From contig NC_030385.2 of assembly GCF_001625215.2 (NCBI RefSeq), positions 41,131,598 through 41,195,597 on the forward strand: 64,000 bases of DNA. The letters are read 5' to 3'. The stretch is from Daucus carota subsp. sativus (taxonomy: Eukaryota; Streptophyta; Magnoliopsida; Apiales; Apiaceae). The first letter of the stretch is position 1. Each line of letters starts with the position of its first letter. Positions 38,401 to 50,878 of this stretch are shown here, one piece after another. The notes under the pieces were generated by a model. The model did no database searches. It was not told the origin of the DNA and worked only from the letters and a program-made list of their open reading frames with translations. The position numbers and the translations under genes are program-made.

Positions 38401-41400
38401 TGTTTCATAACGCAGCCTGACACTATCTGAGTATAGAACTTATGATGGCATTTGCACCTTTTTGGTAGTTTTTCTATGTTGCAACTTCAATATTTTCTTT
38501 TCCTCGTACCAACTGGTGTTGTTAATTAAAGACATGAACTTGCAGAGGCGTGCTGTCTTTGATGCACTAGTGAGGTGGACAAGACCAGCTAGACTATGGG
38601 ATCTTTATGCTTTTGGATCTGGTACATCCAGATTCTCTAACACCAACCCCAAGGTGCGGTTACTCAATGAGTACTTTCGGCTTCTTGGTGTGGGTCCATA
38701 CAATGCATCGCTTTCTTTAATTGAAGAGAGGTCATTCACGGTGTCTAACGATTCTTGGAGGATAAGTGATGTAAATTTTAATTACACAATGTGCCCAACC
38801 TATCCATTTGCGTTGCTCGTTCCCAAATCAATTAGGTAAGCAATTTGATACCGGTGCTTCTTTCTCAATTGCCAATGGTTTTAATATGTCATTGCAAAAT
38901 AAATAGCATGTCACAGTGCACCCTAACAACTTTGTCTGGGTACTGAAGTGATGAAGAAGTGCTGCAAGCTTCTAGTTTTCGTGCACGATGTCGATTGCCT
39001 GTAATTTCGTGGTGTAATCCAGGTATTTTTTTTAATTCTATTTTTGCATGCTTTAAATTGACCCAACACACGTGCCAGTTACTTGATTAGTTTGATTGAT
39101 TGTAGAAACTGGAGCTGTGCTTGCAAGGTCATCTCAACCATTAGTTGGTCTCATGATGAATATGCGAAGGTAATCTCGTTTTTGTCATAGGTCACCAGAT
39201 GCTCTTTGGATAAATGGTTTGTTTAATGAATGTATAATTATATGCAATATATGTACTGTTCACTCTGTAGTATCTGTAAAAATATAAACCGTAGTGAATA
39301 ATCGGCATCCTCTTCTTTATTCTCTGGCAGCAATGCTGATGAGAAGTTAGTTGCGGCAATCTGCACACCAAATAGTGGATCAAAGGGTGCAAGGAGGTAT
39401 AGCTTCCCTCCTCTTGAATAATCTACCTACTAATTAATTCGAAACATTGGTTCTGATTCCTTTTATTGTCTTACTTTTCTGCTTCCTCTTATATATGTTC
39501 CTTACTTTTTATTCCTACAAATTATCCTTGTATTTGTAGTTCAGTTTCCTTCTTTACTTAATATGTCCGAGTACTCCCAGTCGCATAAAAAGCTGACAGT
39601 GTGTTCCATTTTAAGTAGCCGCATATTATTTTTCTCCTAGTTTTGTATTACTGACGACCTGTTCCTCTAGGAAACTGTGTATTACTGATGCGCGGCCTAG
39701 AAAAAATGCTTTGGCAAATGGGGCAATGGGTGGTGGTTCAGAATCATCTTCCAATTATTTTCAATCTGAGGTTGGATTTTGAATATGTAATAACAAATTG
39801 CTTTTGGTTAGAGTGTTGTTTCTTATTTTCCAGGTGTTAATTTATATATTTGTGTGTATTTTTTATATATTCAGATAGTATTTCTTGGGATAGACAACAT
39901 ACATGCTATGAGGGATAGTCTGGCTCGCCTTAGAGACTACGTAGATACTCATGGTACAGCATCATCTGATGGAATTTTATCATTTTTGGTAATTTCTGCA
40001 AACCTTGCTGTTTTTTAGAAAAGATAATTACTTCTGCAGTGCTTTACTTACCAAAACATGCACAGATCGTGAACATGATAGGTCTGCTATGCCTAAATTA
40101 TGTGTGGATTAAGTGTATCGGAATATTTAATTTAAAGAAGTCTTTTTATATAGTAAGGAAGCTACCTTTAGAACATTGACGCAATTTCTCTTAGCTTAAT
40201 CTCTACACGTGCTATTAGTATATTGGTGAAAAGTTGCCAATCCCTTCAAAGTTTGAACTAGTACCTTAAGTCTCAATGTACTGTAAATCAGTTGTGGGCT
40301 TTTGTATAAATGTCAACAAATTGATTGATTTGGTTACTATGAATAACTATGGTAGCACAGCTTTCGTGTTTCTCTTATTGCTGGTTTATACTGATTAGTG
40401 TCAGTTAACCCCAGCACCCCTATGAGATATGGGCCCTGTGTATTTGACCTTTCAAGTATTTAAAATTAAAAATTAGTGAAAAGTATTGTTTGGTCCATCT
40501 GTGAAATTTCTACTCATAACTTAAAACTGACTTTTTAGTCGAGTCATTTAGTGAATTGAAGTTCAGAATCTGACTTTATAAAGTAATATTACTCTCCTCA
40601 CCTGTAATTCATGTCTCTTTTCCTCTCACATAATTATAAAGTTATGCTTCTAATTTTTGCCTGTGTTATTTCTCATGTTGATGCACTGCAGAGACATGGG
40701 GGATCAACTTGGGGAGGAGGTAATCTCAGTAGCATGTCTGCTTCTGTAGCAACCCTTGGGGACAGTGGCTGGTTAATACATGTTCAGAATGTCTTGGCTG
40801 GCTCAGCTTGGATTGCTGCACGTGTTGCTTTGGACTCTGCATCAGTGCTTGTTCATTGCAGGTCAAAACTCTGGATTTAACTTCATTATGTTGACCTGTG
40901 ATATATTGGTGCCATGAGGAAATAAAATCAGAACCGGATTAATTTTTGAATATTATTGGAGTTGATAATAAATTTTTTCTATAGTGTGTAGTTTTTGAAA
41001 ATCAATAATTGCATGGCATTGACAAATCGTGATTTCCAGAGTTGCACACACATGTGAGGAGAAATTTATCAAAACATTAATATACTTGGTAAAGTATATG
41101 TGAAACATGTGTCGAGGACCCGAGGTCTAAGCCAACTTGCCCATGCATACAATTCATATATTCTGTTTGGAAGTATACAATGGAATTTAATTGTAGTTGG
41201 CAAAAGACAATAATAATATCACATGGTGAGTGTGGTATAAATGCATAATATATACTTAAGTTGTACATAAACTCTATGGTTGATTGCTGACTGGTTGAAT
41301 TAGAGTTTGGGAATCTATTAATGAATAAACTCTACCTTTCTGTTGTCTGATTTGTGAAATATTTTACATATAAATTAGAGATTTCCCTTTAAATTTTAAG

Positions 41401-44400
41401 GCTACAACCTCTTACATGCTGGTAATAATTGGGAATGGGCTTGATGTAGCATGAAAATTTGTAATAAGCAAAGCAAAACTGAATATGCTGAAGCTCCATC
41501 ACCATCAGATCCTCACCCACATAAGAAGATGCTAAGTTAATGGCAGTCACCATTAAATAATGACAAGGTATATATATTATGCATTTATGCCACACTCAAC
41601 ATGTGGCATTTACATCAGTTAAAATATAATTACCTCCCCCCTCCCAAAAAAAAAACAAAAACAAATCTCATATAATCAGTCAAAAGCATTACATCTACTG
41701 ATGACCTCTTAATTACCCCCCCCCCCCCCCCCCCCCCCCCCCCCACAATATAACCAGTTAAAACTGTTACTGGGAGAGGGTGGGAGAGAACGAAATTACA
41801 TATTTGGGGATAATTCAAAATTAAACTTAACATGACATGACATAATAAATACAAACTACTGGAGGAAAAGTCTCTAGAAAGTAGCAATCGGTTGGATGTT
41901 ATCAGAAAATGCAAATGAGGAAAGGGGACAGTGTTTGAGACAGAATATTAAATTGATTAATGTTTACAGGTCTGTTTGTCTTACCGGTAATGTTCATAAA
42001 CTAGAGATTTCTTTCTCGTGTGCCAACTCTACTTTTGTTATGTGCAGTGATGGATGGGACAGAACTACTCAACTAGTCTCCCTTGCTAGTCTATTGCTTG
42101 ATCCATATTACAGAACATTCAAAGGATTTCAGGTAGTGATAGAACACTGGTGATCTGCTTTAGTTTACCTTTTCATTTTACATATTTTATCTTTATTTGC
42201 CGAAGCATAAATCATCTTTGGTTTTTGTGAGATGGCTTGAGTTATATCTCCCGAGGTTTCTTAATTAGAGCTGGCTTAATTAATGTTCTTTCAAAACTCA
42301 TTGAAATAACATTATAAATGTGAAGCCTCAAATTTGAGACCATGACTGCTTTTTTGGTTTTAGCTTGTAATATGTGTTCCTGTGACTGTGTTATATGGTA
42401 CAGGCTCTTGTGGAGAAGGACTGGCTTTCATTTGGTCATCCCTTTTCAGATCGCTTGGGGATGCCAACACTAACAGGAGTTAACATGCCCTTTGAGTTGA
42501 CTAGGCAATCTTCAACTGGAAGCTTTTCATCATCTCCTATACGTCAAGCGCCTGGATCATTACCATCTCAAGCTTCGAACTCTGCGCATACACAAGCTTC
42601 AAACCACAGTTCACCGATTTTTCTTCAGGTCCGTGTACATCAGAGAAATAAGTATCTGTGTGTCATGTTAATTTCAGTTGCTGGTTGAATATCCCCAGTA
42701 TTCCTTAGTTCAAATACTGTCCATGTTGATACTATTAAATTAATAATTTAATCTGCTCTTATCCTGAATAACTAATGAATTTCATTCTGAGCTAGCAATT
42801 CTGTGAAACTGTTCATCAGATTTGTATTTTTTACCACAAAGAAGAATTAAATTCACTTATTAGTATTAACATCATTAAACGATATCATTGTATATTAAAT
42901 GGTATTGTGAGGTAATTACAAATGAGAGTAATAACACATTTTAAATATGTCATTAATGGGCTGCAATGAGATCATATACATTTATTAGCATAGCATTGTT
43001 TGCTAAATGATATATTCAGTATATACATTAAAAAGCATTGTCCAATTGTAAATCATTGTCTCTTGCTGTGGCCTTGTATGCTTTCTGCGTTGTCAACACT
43101 TGCCTTGTATCTATCCACTACCCATCTTTATCTCTAGTTGCTAACATTAAATATAGGCAACTCCAACAGTAAACACAATCCATTTTAATTTTTAACAGTT
43201 GGTGACCCCATCAGTAAACAACACAGTAATGTTATCTACTCAAAGTGTCAAATATTTGATTATATTTCACTTGCTTACTTGTTCAACTTGTGGATTTATT
43301 AGTGTTGCAAATTTTCTTCTGATGTTTAGTGGTCATCTAAGTTGTACTTGTCTTATACATTGCCAGTGGCTCGATTGTGTGTCACAATTGTTGCGGATGT
43401 ACCCTTTCGCATTTGAATTCTCATCGGTAGGTTCTTTTTTGATTCACATATTTAATTTTTAGATTATTAAAATTCTTTTGAAAGATTTAATTAGATAATA
43501 TCAAGCTATATGTAATAGATCTATGACACTTTTCAAACTGCAGTCTTTTTTGGTAGATTTTTTGGACTGTGTGCTCTCATGTCGCTTTGGCAATTTCTTG
43601 TGCAATAGGTATGCATTTTCACAGACTTCTCTTAGATAAATGTTTTTCTTATTTCTCCTTTCTCTCCTTTCTGGTCATATAATTGTTTTGCTGAATGAGT
43701 TCAATATATGTAGTAAGTAGTATGCATTTAAATTTGCATGTCCCATTTGCACTTGCTCCTTTTCTTGATTTCACAGAAGCTATTTAATTTTGCAGGGGAG
43801 GGGACCAAGAAACTAATAAATTAGATTTTTATGCTCCTGTATGATTATATTTTAGACTTCAGTTTTTATTTGATGGGTAGCACAAAAATCAAGAAAGTTG
43901 TTTTTAATATTAATTAATAGTTTTTTATTTTATTTATTAGGAAAGATTTGATTTTGCGCGATCTGGGAATTAAGAAAAGTATCATATATAGAGTTTCTTC
44001 TTATTATCATTTATGAACGTAATAAGGAAGATTTTGTTGTCTTAGAGCCCGTTTGGCTAGACCTTAAAAAAAATAAAAATTACTTTTTAAGTTATCTAAG
44101 AGAAAAGGTTGAAATATAAACTTTAAGTTATTATTTATTTGGATAATTTCGTGTAATTTTGTAACTTATTAGTCATAAAGAATGAAAAAAAATTAAATAT
44201 ATAAGTAATATATTGGGATGATAATTTTAACCTTTATTAAAACAAAAATATCTTTAAGCTGTTTTTCTCAACTTTAAAGTAAATTTTTACTTGCTACACA
44301 AAACACCTTTTTAACTTAAAAGTGAAAAATTCCTTACTTCATTTAGCCAAGCGGCCTCTTATGTTCCAATATAGGTTAGGTTATCATTTTGTTCTTTCAT

Positions 44401-45848
44401 ATTGGGCCGCCACTAGTACTAGTTCCTCTTTTCCATGGTTGAGAATCCATTGAGGTTGTGATAGTTGCACTTCCACTCATGCTAGATTTCTTTCTTTTTC
44501 TTTTTCTTTTTGTCTATATCTATCATGTTACCTGTTTTCATCATCTTTGCTCCAGGCCCTTGTTTGTAGATTTTGTCTTGCATCAATGCATCATCAATAT
44601 GTTTAAATAATAAAATAAAATGATTGTAATTATGGACTGTTGTCTTCTTAGACACAGACCCTGTATGTCAATCCTTTCCCCCCCAGTTCTTTGTCCTAGT
44701 CCCTATTTATGTTATTATTGTCTGTTCACATTTAATAATCTTTTATGGTATGTTGGAAAAAGGTGTTGCGACTAAAAAAGATTCTTCTTCTCTATAGGGA
44801 AGTTTTATAGTTAACTTTAGGCTCTACTTTTTAGACCTTTATTTAACAGATCTCGAATTCCTTTTGTTTCACTATCTACATGTTGTGCTTGATAATTTTC
44901 AGTGAGAGGGAAAGGCAGCAATGCGGCATATCTGACTCTTGTGGGTGCTTATGGATGTATTTGACTGATCTGCGAGCATCAGAAGGAAGTTCTCATGTAC
45001 ACTACAACCTCTTTTATGATCCATCAAAACATGGAGGTCCAATCTTACCACCAGCAGCAGCTTTAGCACCAACAATTTGGCCCCAATTCCATCTGCGGTG
45101 GGCTTGCCCTTCTGAAGCTCAACTAGGAGACGTTGAAACACATTGTAGGGATTTGATTAACACGTTCTCTGAACTAAAGAAGGTAAATATTGGTAACTGT
45201 TACTCCCTCTGTTTTGAAATATAGGTCGTTTGACTTTTTAGCACGTAATTTTATGTTCTTTGACCGCATAGTTAAAATTATTATTTTTCAAAATTGTTAT
45301 AAGATATTGCTCCTCTATAAATCTAACAGGCAAAAGAAGTTGCCGAAAGGAAAGCAGATGAAATCAGCAGTAGAATGGATTCATTGACTGCTGAGTTGCA
45401 AAATGAAAAACATATCAGTAGCTCAGCTATGAACAAGGCCAGGAGAGAGATGAAGGAAAATATTGCCATGAAGAGAGCAATACAATCGCTAGGGTGCACA
45501 GTTCAGTTCTCAGACAGTGGTGAGTGTATTGTTGACATCGAAAGCAACCCAGCGGAATTTCGTCAAAGATCAGTTCAAACGCCTTTGAGGGAATCAGATG
45601 GGATGGCCCAGCATGTTGAAAAGTCAGACATGTCAGTTTCAATTACACTAATGGACGATGATGATCCTACCAGCAGTCCAGTTGATCGGGTTTGTGAATC
45701 TCTTTGCCCATTACGCACTCGTGATGGTGGTTGCAGATGGCCTGATGCTGGATGCGCTCAAAATGGAAGTCAGTTTGTTGGACTAAAGGCCAACTTTGAC
45801 GCATTTGATAGACTTTCTATATATGATGGTTACTTTCAGTCAGGATGA
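32443..45848 (+). CDS. MTM1: Phosphatidylinositol-3-phosphatase myotubularin, 19 exons, 857 aa
   Basis: Removes the 3-phosphate from PI3P and PI(3,5)P2 on endomembranes. Exons: 32443-32568, 32675-32743, 35052-35126, 35881-35952, 36347-36416, 37270-37319, 38546-38835, 38949-39022, 39106-39169, 39331-39396, 39671-39770, 39875-39988, 40692-40861, 42048-42132, 42404-42628, 43367-43426, 43544-43608, 44903-45182 and 45330-45848. All junctions are GT-AG and 2574 nt stay in frame. An N-terminal PH-GRAM domain (about 45-160) precedes the myotubularin phosphatase domain, whose P-loop is HCSDGWDRT with nucleophile C446 and R452, so it should be active. A charged, probably coiled-coil stretch follows near 690-750, then the plant-type Cys-rich tail (CPLRTRDGGCRWPDAGC). 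The length is close to the 840 aa I recall for Arabidopsis MTM1. The 5' UTR is TC-rich (32369-32410). Whether it is MTM1 or MTM2 cannot be decided. Confidence 0.93.
41716..41744. repeat. Poly-C run of 29 bases in a myotubularin intron
   Basis: An uninterrupted C tract lies in intron 13 (40862-42047). Its exact length is likely to be uncertain or variable. The transcript would carry the C-rich strand, while the opposite strand is G-rich. Confidence 0.95.
44045..44358. mobile_element. Tourist-like MITE in myotubularin intron 17
   Basis: The ends GAGCCCGTTTGGCTA and TAGCCAAGCGGCCTC are imperfect inverted repeats, with TTA on both sides (44042-44044, 44359-44361) as expected for PIF/Harbinger. 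The 314-bp insert lies inside the intron 43609-44902 and touches no splice site. Confidence 0.72.
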
Positions 45849-47346
45849 CAGTTTAACCCTAACATGTAGCTAATTTGCGCAGGAAAATTTAAATACAAAT
45901 TTTTGTAGGTCTTTGGTTTTTTAACTTGTACAGGTACAAGAGTTGAACTAGAATACTGTAAAAATGTAGAAAGGGAGATTAATTTGGATTCAGACAATTG
46001 ACATAAGGGACTTCTGGACAGTATGTATAAAGGAATAGACTTAGCAGTGGGACCTTTGAGATTTTTTCAGTGAGGAAACTAACTTCGGAAGTCAGATTTT
46101 GCAATCTGTTGTAAGGTGCCTGTAAGATGGTCTATATTTGCATATACTCCTAGGTTCTTTCTTCAAATGTGTTCGTGACATGCAGATTGCCATTTAATTG
46201 TGACAAGTCAAGTTTTGTACAGATTCTTAAGTGGTCATTTGTTGTATCTCAAGTCAGATTCCTGTGAGTATTTCAGCTATTGAATGAACTTTTCCATATA
46301 GTAACAGAAATAAGAAATTTTGGACAGGTGCAATAAGTTCTATTTCTTTGGTAGTTTTACTTGAAAAGTATTCACTTGCAGATATTTAATTTTGACAAGA
46401 AACATATGCGGAGGTCTGAACCCTTGTTAGCAAGATAGTAAAAAAAGTTGGATTGAGGACTGTTGGAATAAATTAATGCTATTTTGTTGGCGAGAAGGTT
46501 GTCCTATATATTAAGTTTCGTCATTACTATTTTCTGGGATTTTGTATCATAATTATAAGCAAGGTCAAGATATCCCTACCTCAACCAGATCACAATATAA
46601 ACAATTTTGTATCATATTTTTAAGCAAGGTCAAGATATCCCTACCTCAACCAGATCACAATATAAACAATACACTGGGGCCAAATGTTTGTCATCGATGA
46701 TCTCAAATAATCTCGTCGATGTTAATTTCAGATGTAGTCATACAGTGAGTGTCCCCAGAACATGAAATCAATAGGTAGTGAAATCACGATTACTTAAAAA
46801 TCATACGACTTGTTAGTTGTGAAACGAATTTGCCAAACTTTTTAACAGGCATTTTCTAACAGGCATGTGTTCATTCAACAGTATTTAGATTGAACCGCAG
46901 GTCTTTTAAACAATTTTCCCAGAAACTATGCCCATATTTACTACAAACATACCAAGAACCAACTTCCGCCCATCTTCGAAAAAAAAAACAAACAAACTGT
47001 GAACCAGGCAGAGCATGCATATGACAAACCAACAAACTAAACATGCCACTCATGTCCCACTCGGAAGTAGAGCATAGGAATATGAGTATTTCCTACTGAG
47101 GGTCAGGCAGGAGTAAAAAACAGGCAACCTTTATCCATACTCCAAGGATTAGATATGCAGTCTGCATGAAGACCCTGGGCCAGTGTAATGATAGAATTTT
47201 ATAACAATAGTTAACAATATGCTTTAATGCAAATATTCCTGATTCGTTTACCATAACTTAACAGGTTTATACAAGGAACCAGAATATGCAAAGTGAAAGC
47301 AAACTATTTCCAGTAATTTTATGATTTCTTTGTTTCAATGTAAAGA
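45849..47346. other. Intergenic DNA between convergent genes
   Basis: It holds the 3' UTRs of myotubularin (plus) and the small membrane-protein gene (minus). Apart from a 65-bp tandem duplication (46540-46669), nothing else is recognisable. Confidence 0.6.
46540..46669. repeat. Tandem duplication, 65 bp x 2
   Basis: Units beginning TTTTGTATCATA start at 46540 and 46605 and are nearly identical, including GCAAGGTCAAGATATCCCTA and CCAGATCACAATATAAACAA. The near-identity implies a recent event, or a possible assembly artefact. Confidence 0.9.
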
Positions 47347-50176
47347 CTAATCATCAGCTGGAGGTGGATCATCATTGGTTTTCTTCTTGGCCCTGCGTTC
47401 GTTATATCTTGCCCAAGCCCACTTTAAAACAAAGAAACCTCCAATTGCATACACCTGATTGCAGAGGCAAAACACTTTCAAACATTGCAGTAAAATCACA
47501 AAACATTAAATTGATTCCTCTTAATGTTTTATGCCTATTTTTCTACACTGATGCAACAAGCACATGGAAATTAAATAGCAAATAGTCTGCAAGATACATC
47601 AAATTCAAAGAGGCATAAGCTATATATAGTGACAAAACCAAATAATGAACGAGGCCCTGAAAATATAAGATCATATGTCCCTGACCCTGAAGCATTAACC
47701 TATCAATCTTTCAATCCATACAACCCAGGCGCACAGGCCACTTTCGTGAATGACAAGTAAACATACAGACAGAAATTGTGCAAAGCATTACCATAATTCC
47801 CCAGCAGGTGAAAATTCTAACATACAGTATCATGGAGAATACATAGAGGTCAGAACATTTTAGTGAACAGCGCTATTTCAATTTCAAAAACTAAAGCATA
47901 AACAATTTATATGTTTCAATTATCAAAACAAAAAGATACAAAAAGCAATTTCTTCACAAAGAAGTCTAGTAGTTGTTAACATTCATGGCATCTGATTTTC
48001 ACAAATTAAATAGCAAAGCATAACTATCTGGACAGACATAAATAAGATTCGTGAGATATCTCTGCAGTACAAACTACTACTGAACTGTCCCTTTGGTCAT
48101 TTTCTTTATTTATATTCACCTCTTGATATATGATTCCATTACAATCAAAGATAATATCGGTGACGCAAGGCCATTGGTTTACATTCTTGAACAAGATTGC
48201 TGTGACTTAAAATCTCATCAAATATCAAAACTCACAGTAAAACTGAAATCTGTATTTGAACCTTTATGAGTAAGCCAACATCCTACTCAAGTAAAAACTA
48301 CCGTTGAAGTCGCAACTGACACATCTGTTTTAACAACTATATATTTATTTCAACAGCTATATTATATAGATATATTAGACCATCTCCAACCCATGACACC
48401 ATTTTGGTGTAAAAATTACACCATTCACATTGCACTATAAATTACACCAAAAAGAATCTTTTGTCTATAACTATATATATTCCTTCAACACTTTTCAAAA
48501 GTTTTTGTTTTGTTGTGATATAGTAGGATATAAATGGGAAATAGATGGAACAAATTTGTTTTGTTTAACAAACATAAGGATATTTTTGGTATTTCGAAAA
48601 ACTATAGAATGGTGTAAAAATTACACCAAATGAGCATTTGACACCGAATTTGTGTCACACTATTCATTTGGTACATTATTACGCCATTTTGGAGTTGGGT
48701 TGGAGTATTTTTACACCAAAAGTTACACCATTTTAGAGTTTTGGTGTTGGATTGGGGATGCTCTTACAAGGTCAATAATGTTCCGGTACAGGAGTAAGTG
48801 TCCCATAAAAGCTTAGTTAGCGATAATCAAGATGCACTCGGTTTTATAAGAAACAAAATCTCTACAGAAAGGAGTAGTCAGTAATAGCAAAATCTCTATA
48901 GAAGTATATTTATGTACAGATAGGTGAAAACGGATTAGTAATGTGTTTAGTAAAACGGAAGTAGCCAAGAAATTAAAAATATTTACACAAGTTGATGGAA
49001 AGATAGGTGAGAACTTTAAGATGTATGACAAGTGAGATTGTATTGTTAGACTTTAATATTCACGAAGAAGTATAATCATTAACATATACTTTTTTATCTT
49101 TCTTTCTTAAGATTTCAGATAATGATTATATATTTTCAGGGTATATTGTATAGAAGGGCCGTGACTTTGGTCATTAGCGTGACATTAGTATAGGTGTGCT
49201 TTCGGTGGTAGATAGTAGTCAACTGAAAAGTATTATATACCACAACACTATGAGAAAGTGGAAAAGCGCCTCTGAATTATGAAGTGGTGCTAAAGAAGAT
49301 GGAAGAAGAGATTTGAACAAGGATTAAAGCTACAATGGTGGACAATGATGACAAGGACTTCAAGATTTGATTAGTTTATAAAACTGCTGATCAAATTGTT
49401 GTGTTTTAGGCTAGTACAATGAATCACAAATATCTAATTAGCCTGGTATTATTGTCTACCTGTAGATTCTGTGATGCCAAGTAAGCAAGCAAATATATCA
49501 AAAAAAAACAATAAACAACCATGCTTTTCAATCAAGAATTGCTCTTATTATATATTCTCACTTTCCTCATCTCCGTATCACATGGGTATATTTGGAAAAG
49601 AAGGTTCAATCCATTATAAAGTGCACAAAAGCCTAAAGACCAAACTTAGAGACACTGAGGGACTGGGACCAACATCTCCTAACACCAAAGAAAGAAAATT
49701 GGTCCATTTCCATCATATACAATTTCTAGATAATACATCTCCTTGAACTAAAACACAAACAAAACTATACCAAGAAAAGCTTAATCACATAGCTAATTTC
49801 CAACTAATCCAAAACTACAACAATCAATATTAACATAAAAAAATATGTGTAGGGAGAGAGAGAGAGAGAGAGAGGGAGGGAGGGGAGAGAGAGAGAATTT
49901 TACCTGCCAAAGAACAACAGGGTTGGTGTTCTTCTCAAGATCCTCAGCTTCAAGCTTCAAAGGAGCAGCAGTCTGCTTACTAGGATACGCAACCACAACC
50001 GGCGCCTTGGACTTGGGATTTTCAGGCTTAGCCTCGGGATTAGGAGCAGCTGATTTGGGCTGAGGGAAGTTGAAAAACTTGGTAAAATTGGTCAATAGAG
50101 ATACAAAGGGGTTAGGATTCGTGGGCGTTTCTTGGTTCTCTTTGTTATTGACGATGATGGCATTGCTATCTCCCAT
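47347..50176 (-). CDS. Small single-span membrane protein of unknown function, 2 exons, 126 aa
   Basis: Function unknown. The exons are 50176-49904 and 47454-47347. The GT-AG junction joins VVLWQ to VYAIGG in frame (381 nt in all). The N-terminal two thirds are hydrophilic, rich in Asn, Pro, Lys and Ala (KSAAPNPEAKPENPKSKAP). One hydrophobic stretch follows (about residues 87-103, VVLWQVYAIGGFFVLKW), then a basic tail (ARYNERRAKKK) and an acidic proline-rich end. This layout suggests a C-terminally anchored protein, perhaps with the basic residues on the cytosolic or stromal face, which is inference. It resembles short uncharacterised plant proteins I cannot name. The start MGDSN is preferred to an in-frame upstream ATG at 50200 because its context is stronger and the upstream eight residues look like leader. 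The 2.4-kb intron is large for so small a gene and carries a MITE. Confidence 0.78.
48378..48763. mobile_element. Tourist-like MITE with TTA duplication in the small-protein intron
   Basis: The ends GACCATCTCCAACCCATGAC and TTGGATTGGGGATGCTC are inverted, and inner ACACCA / TGGTGT words repeat many times on both arms. TTA flanks both sides (48375-48377, 48764-48766). 386 bp. The open frame inside it is incidental. Confidence 0.82.
49852..49896. repeat. (GA)n microsatellite next to a splice donor
   Basis: GA/GGGA repeats lie in the intron of the small-protein gene, 7 bp from its donor at 49903. On the transcribed sense strand it is a (CT)n tract. Confidence 0.9.
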
Positions 50177-50878
50177 GATTGTGTTTCTAGACAACAACAA
50201 GATGTGCTTCAGAGTGTTTGTGTGTATAAAACTCTAGACTGTGTCATGTGTCTATGTATATGTGCAATTTTTATTTGTATATAATATTTGGTTGGTTTTT
50301 GTTTTATATAACAATACAATAATTAGGTTTTGGATGTATACCATTTTGATGAGAATTAGGATGATTTATTTTTTATTAGAAAATTAGCATTATGAGATGA
50401 TTGTTTTTGATGTAAGTCATATAAAATTATAAATTGTGTTTGCTGTAGTAAAATAATGTAAAAAAAAATTAAACGCTCAACAAATTTTGTTTATAATTAT
50501 CATGAGTTTTGACCAGGGTCCGAGGATTAGTATTTACTATTTAGTATAAAAAAATAATAAAAATATTTATATTATGCAAAATTATTTTTCTTTAATAATC
50601 AAAATTCCATAACTTATTTGTAATTAGTGTTATAAAATTCTCAATTACTTTATTCATCAATTTATCACTTATATCTTCATTTGTCAAAAAATTCTAAAAA
50701 TCCTCTATTGATAAATCAACGATCTGATTTCTAACGATTATGACTACATGCTCATAAGTCATAAATAAGAATTCAATAATAATAATAATATAAATTTATT
50801 ATATCAATTAGATCTCATGACTAGTCATGAGAAGTAATAATATCTGACTTTAATAAATTTTATTTAGACAGAGAAAAG
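50177..50878. promoter_or_regulatory. Shared divergent promoter region
   Basis: The 702 bp between the ATGs of the small membrane protein (minus) and the DUF455 gene (plus) must hold both promoters. It is AT-rich with several TATA-like runs, but I cannot assign specific boxes. Confidence 0.5.

Noticed and set aside
45203..45240. Stowaway-like start (TACTCCCTCTGTTTTGAAAT) in a myotubularin intron
   Set aside because: Only one end is visible and no matching right TIR is found before the next exon; at most a fragment.
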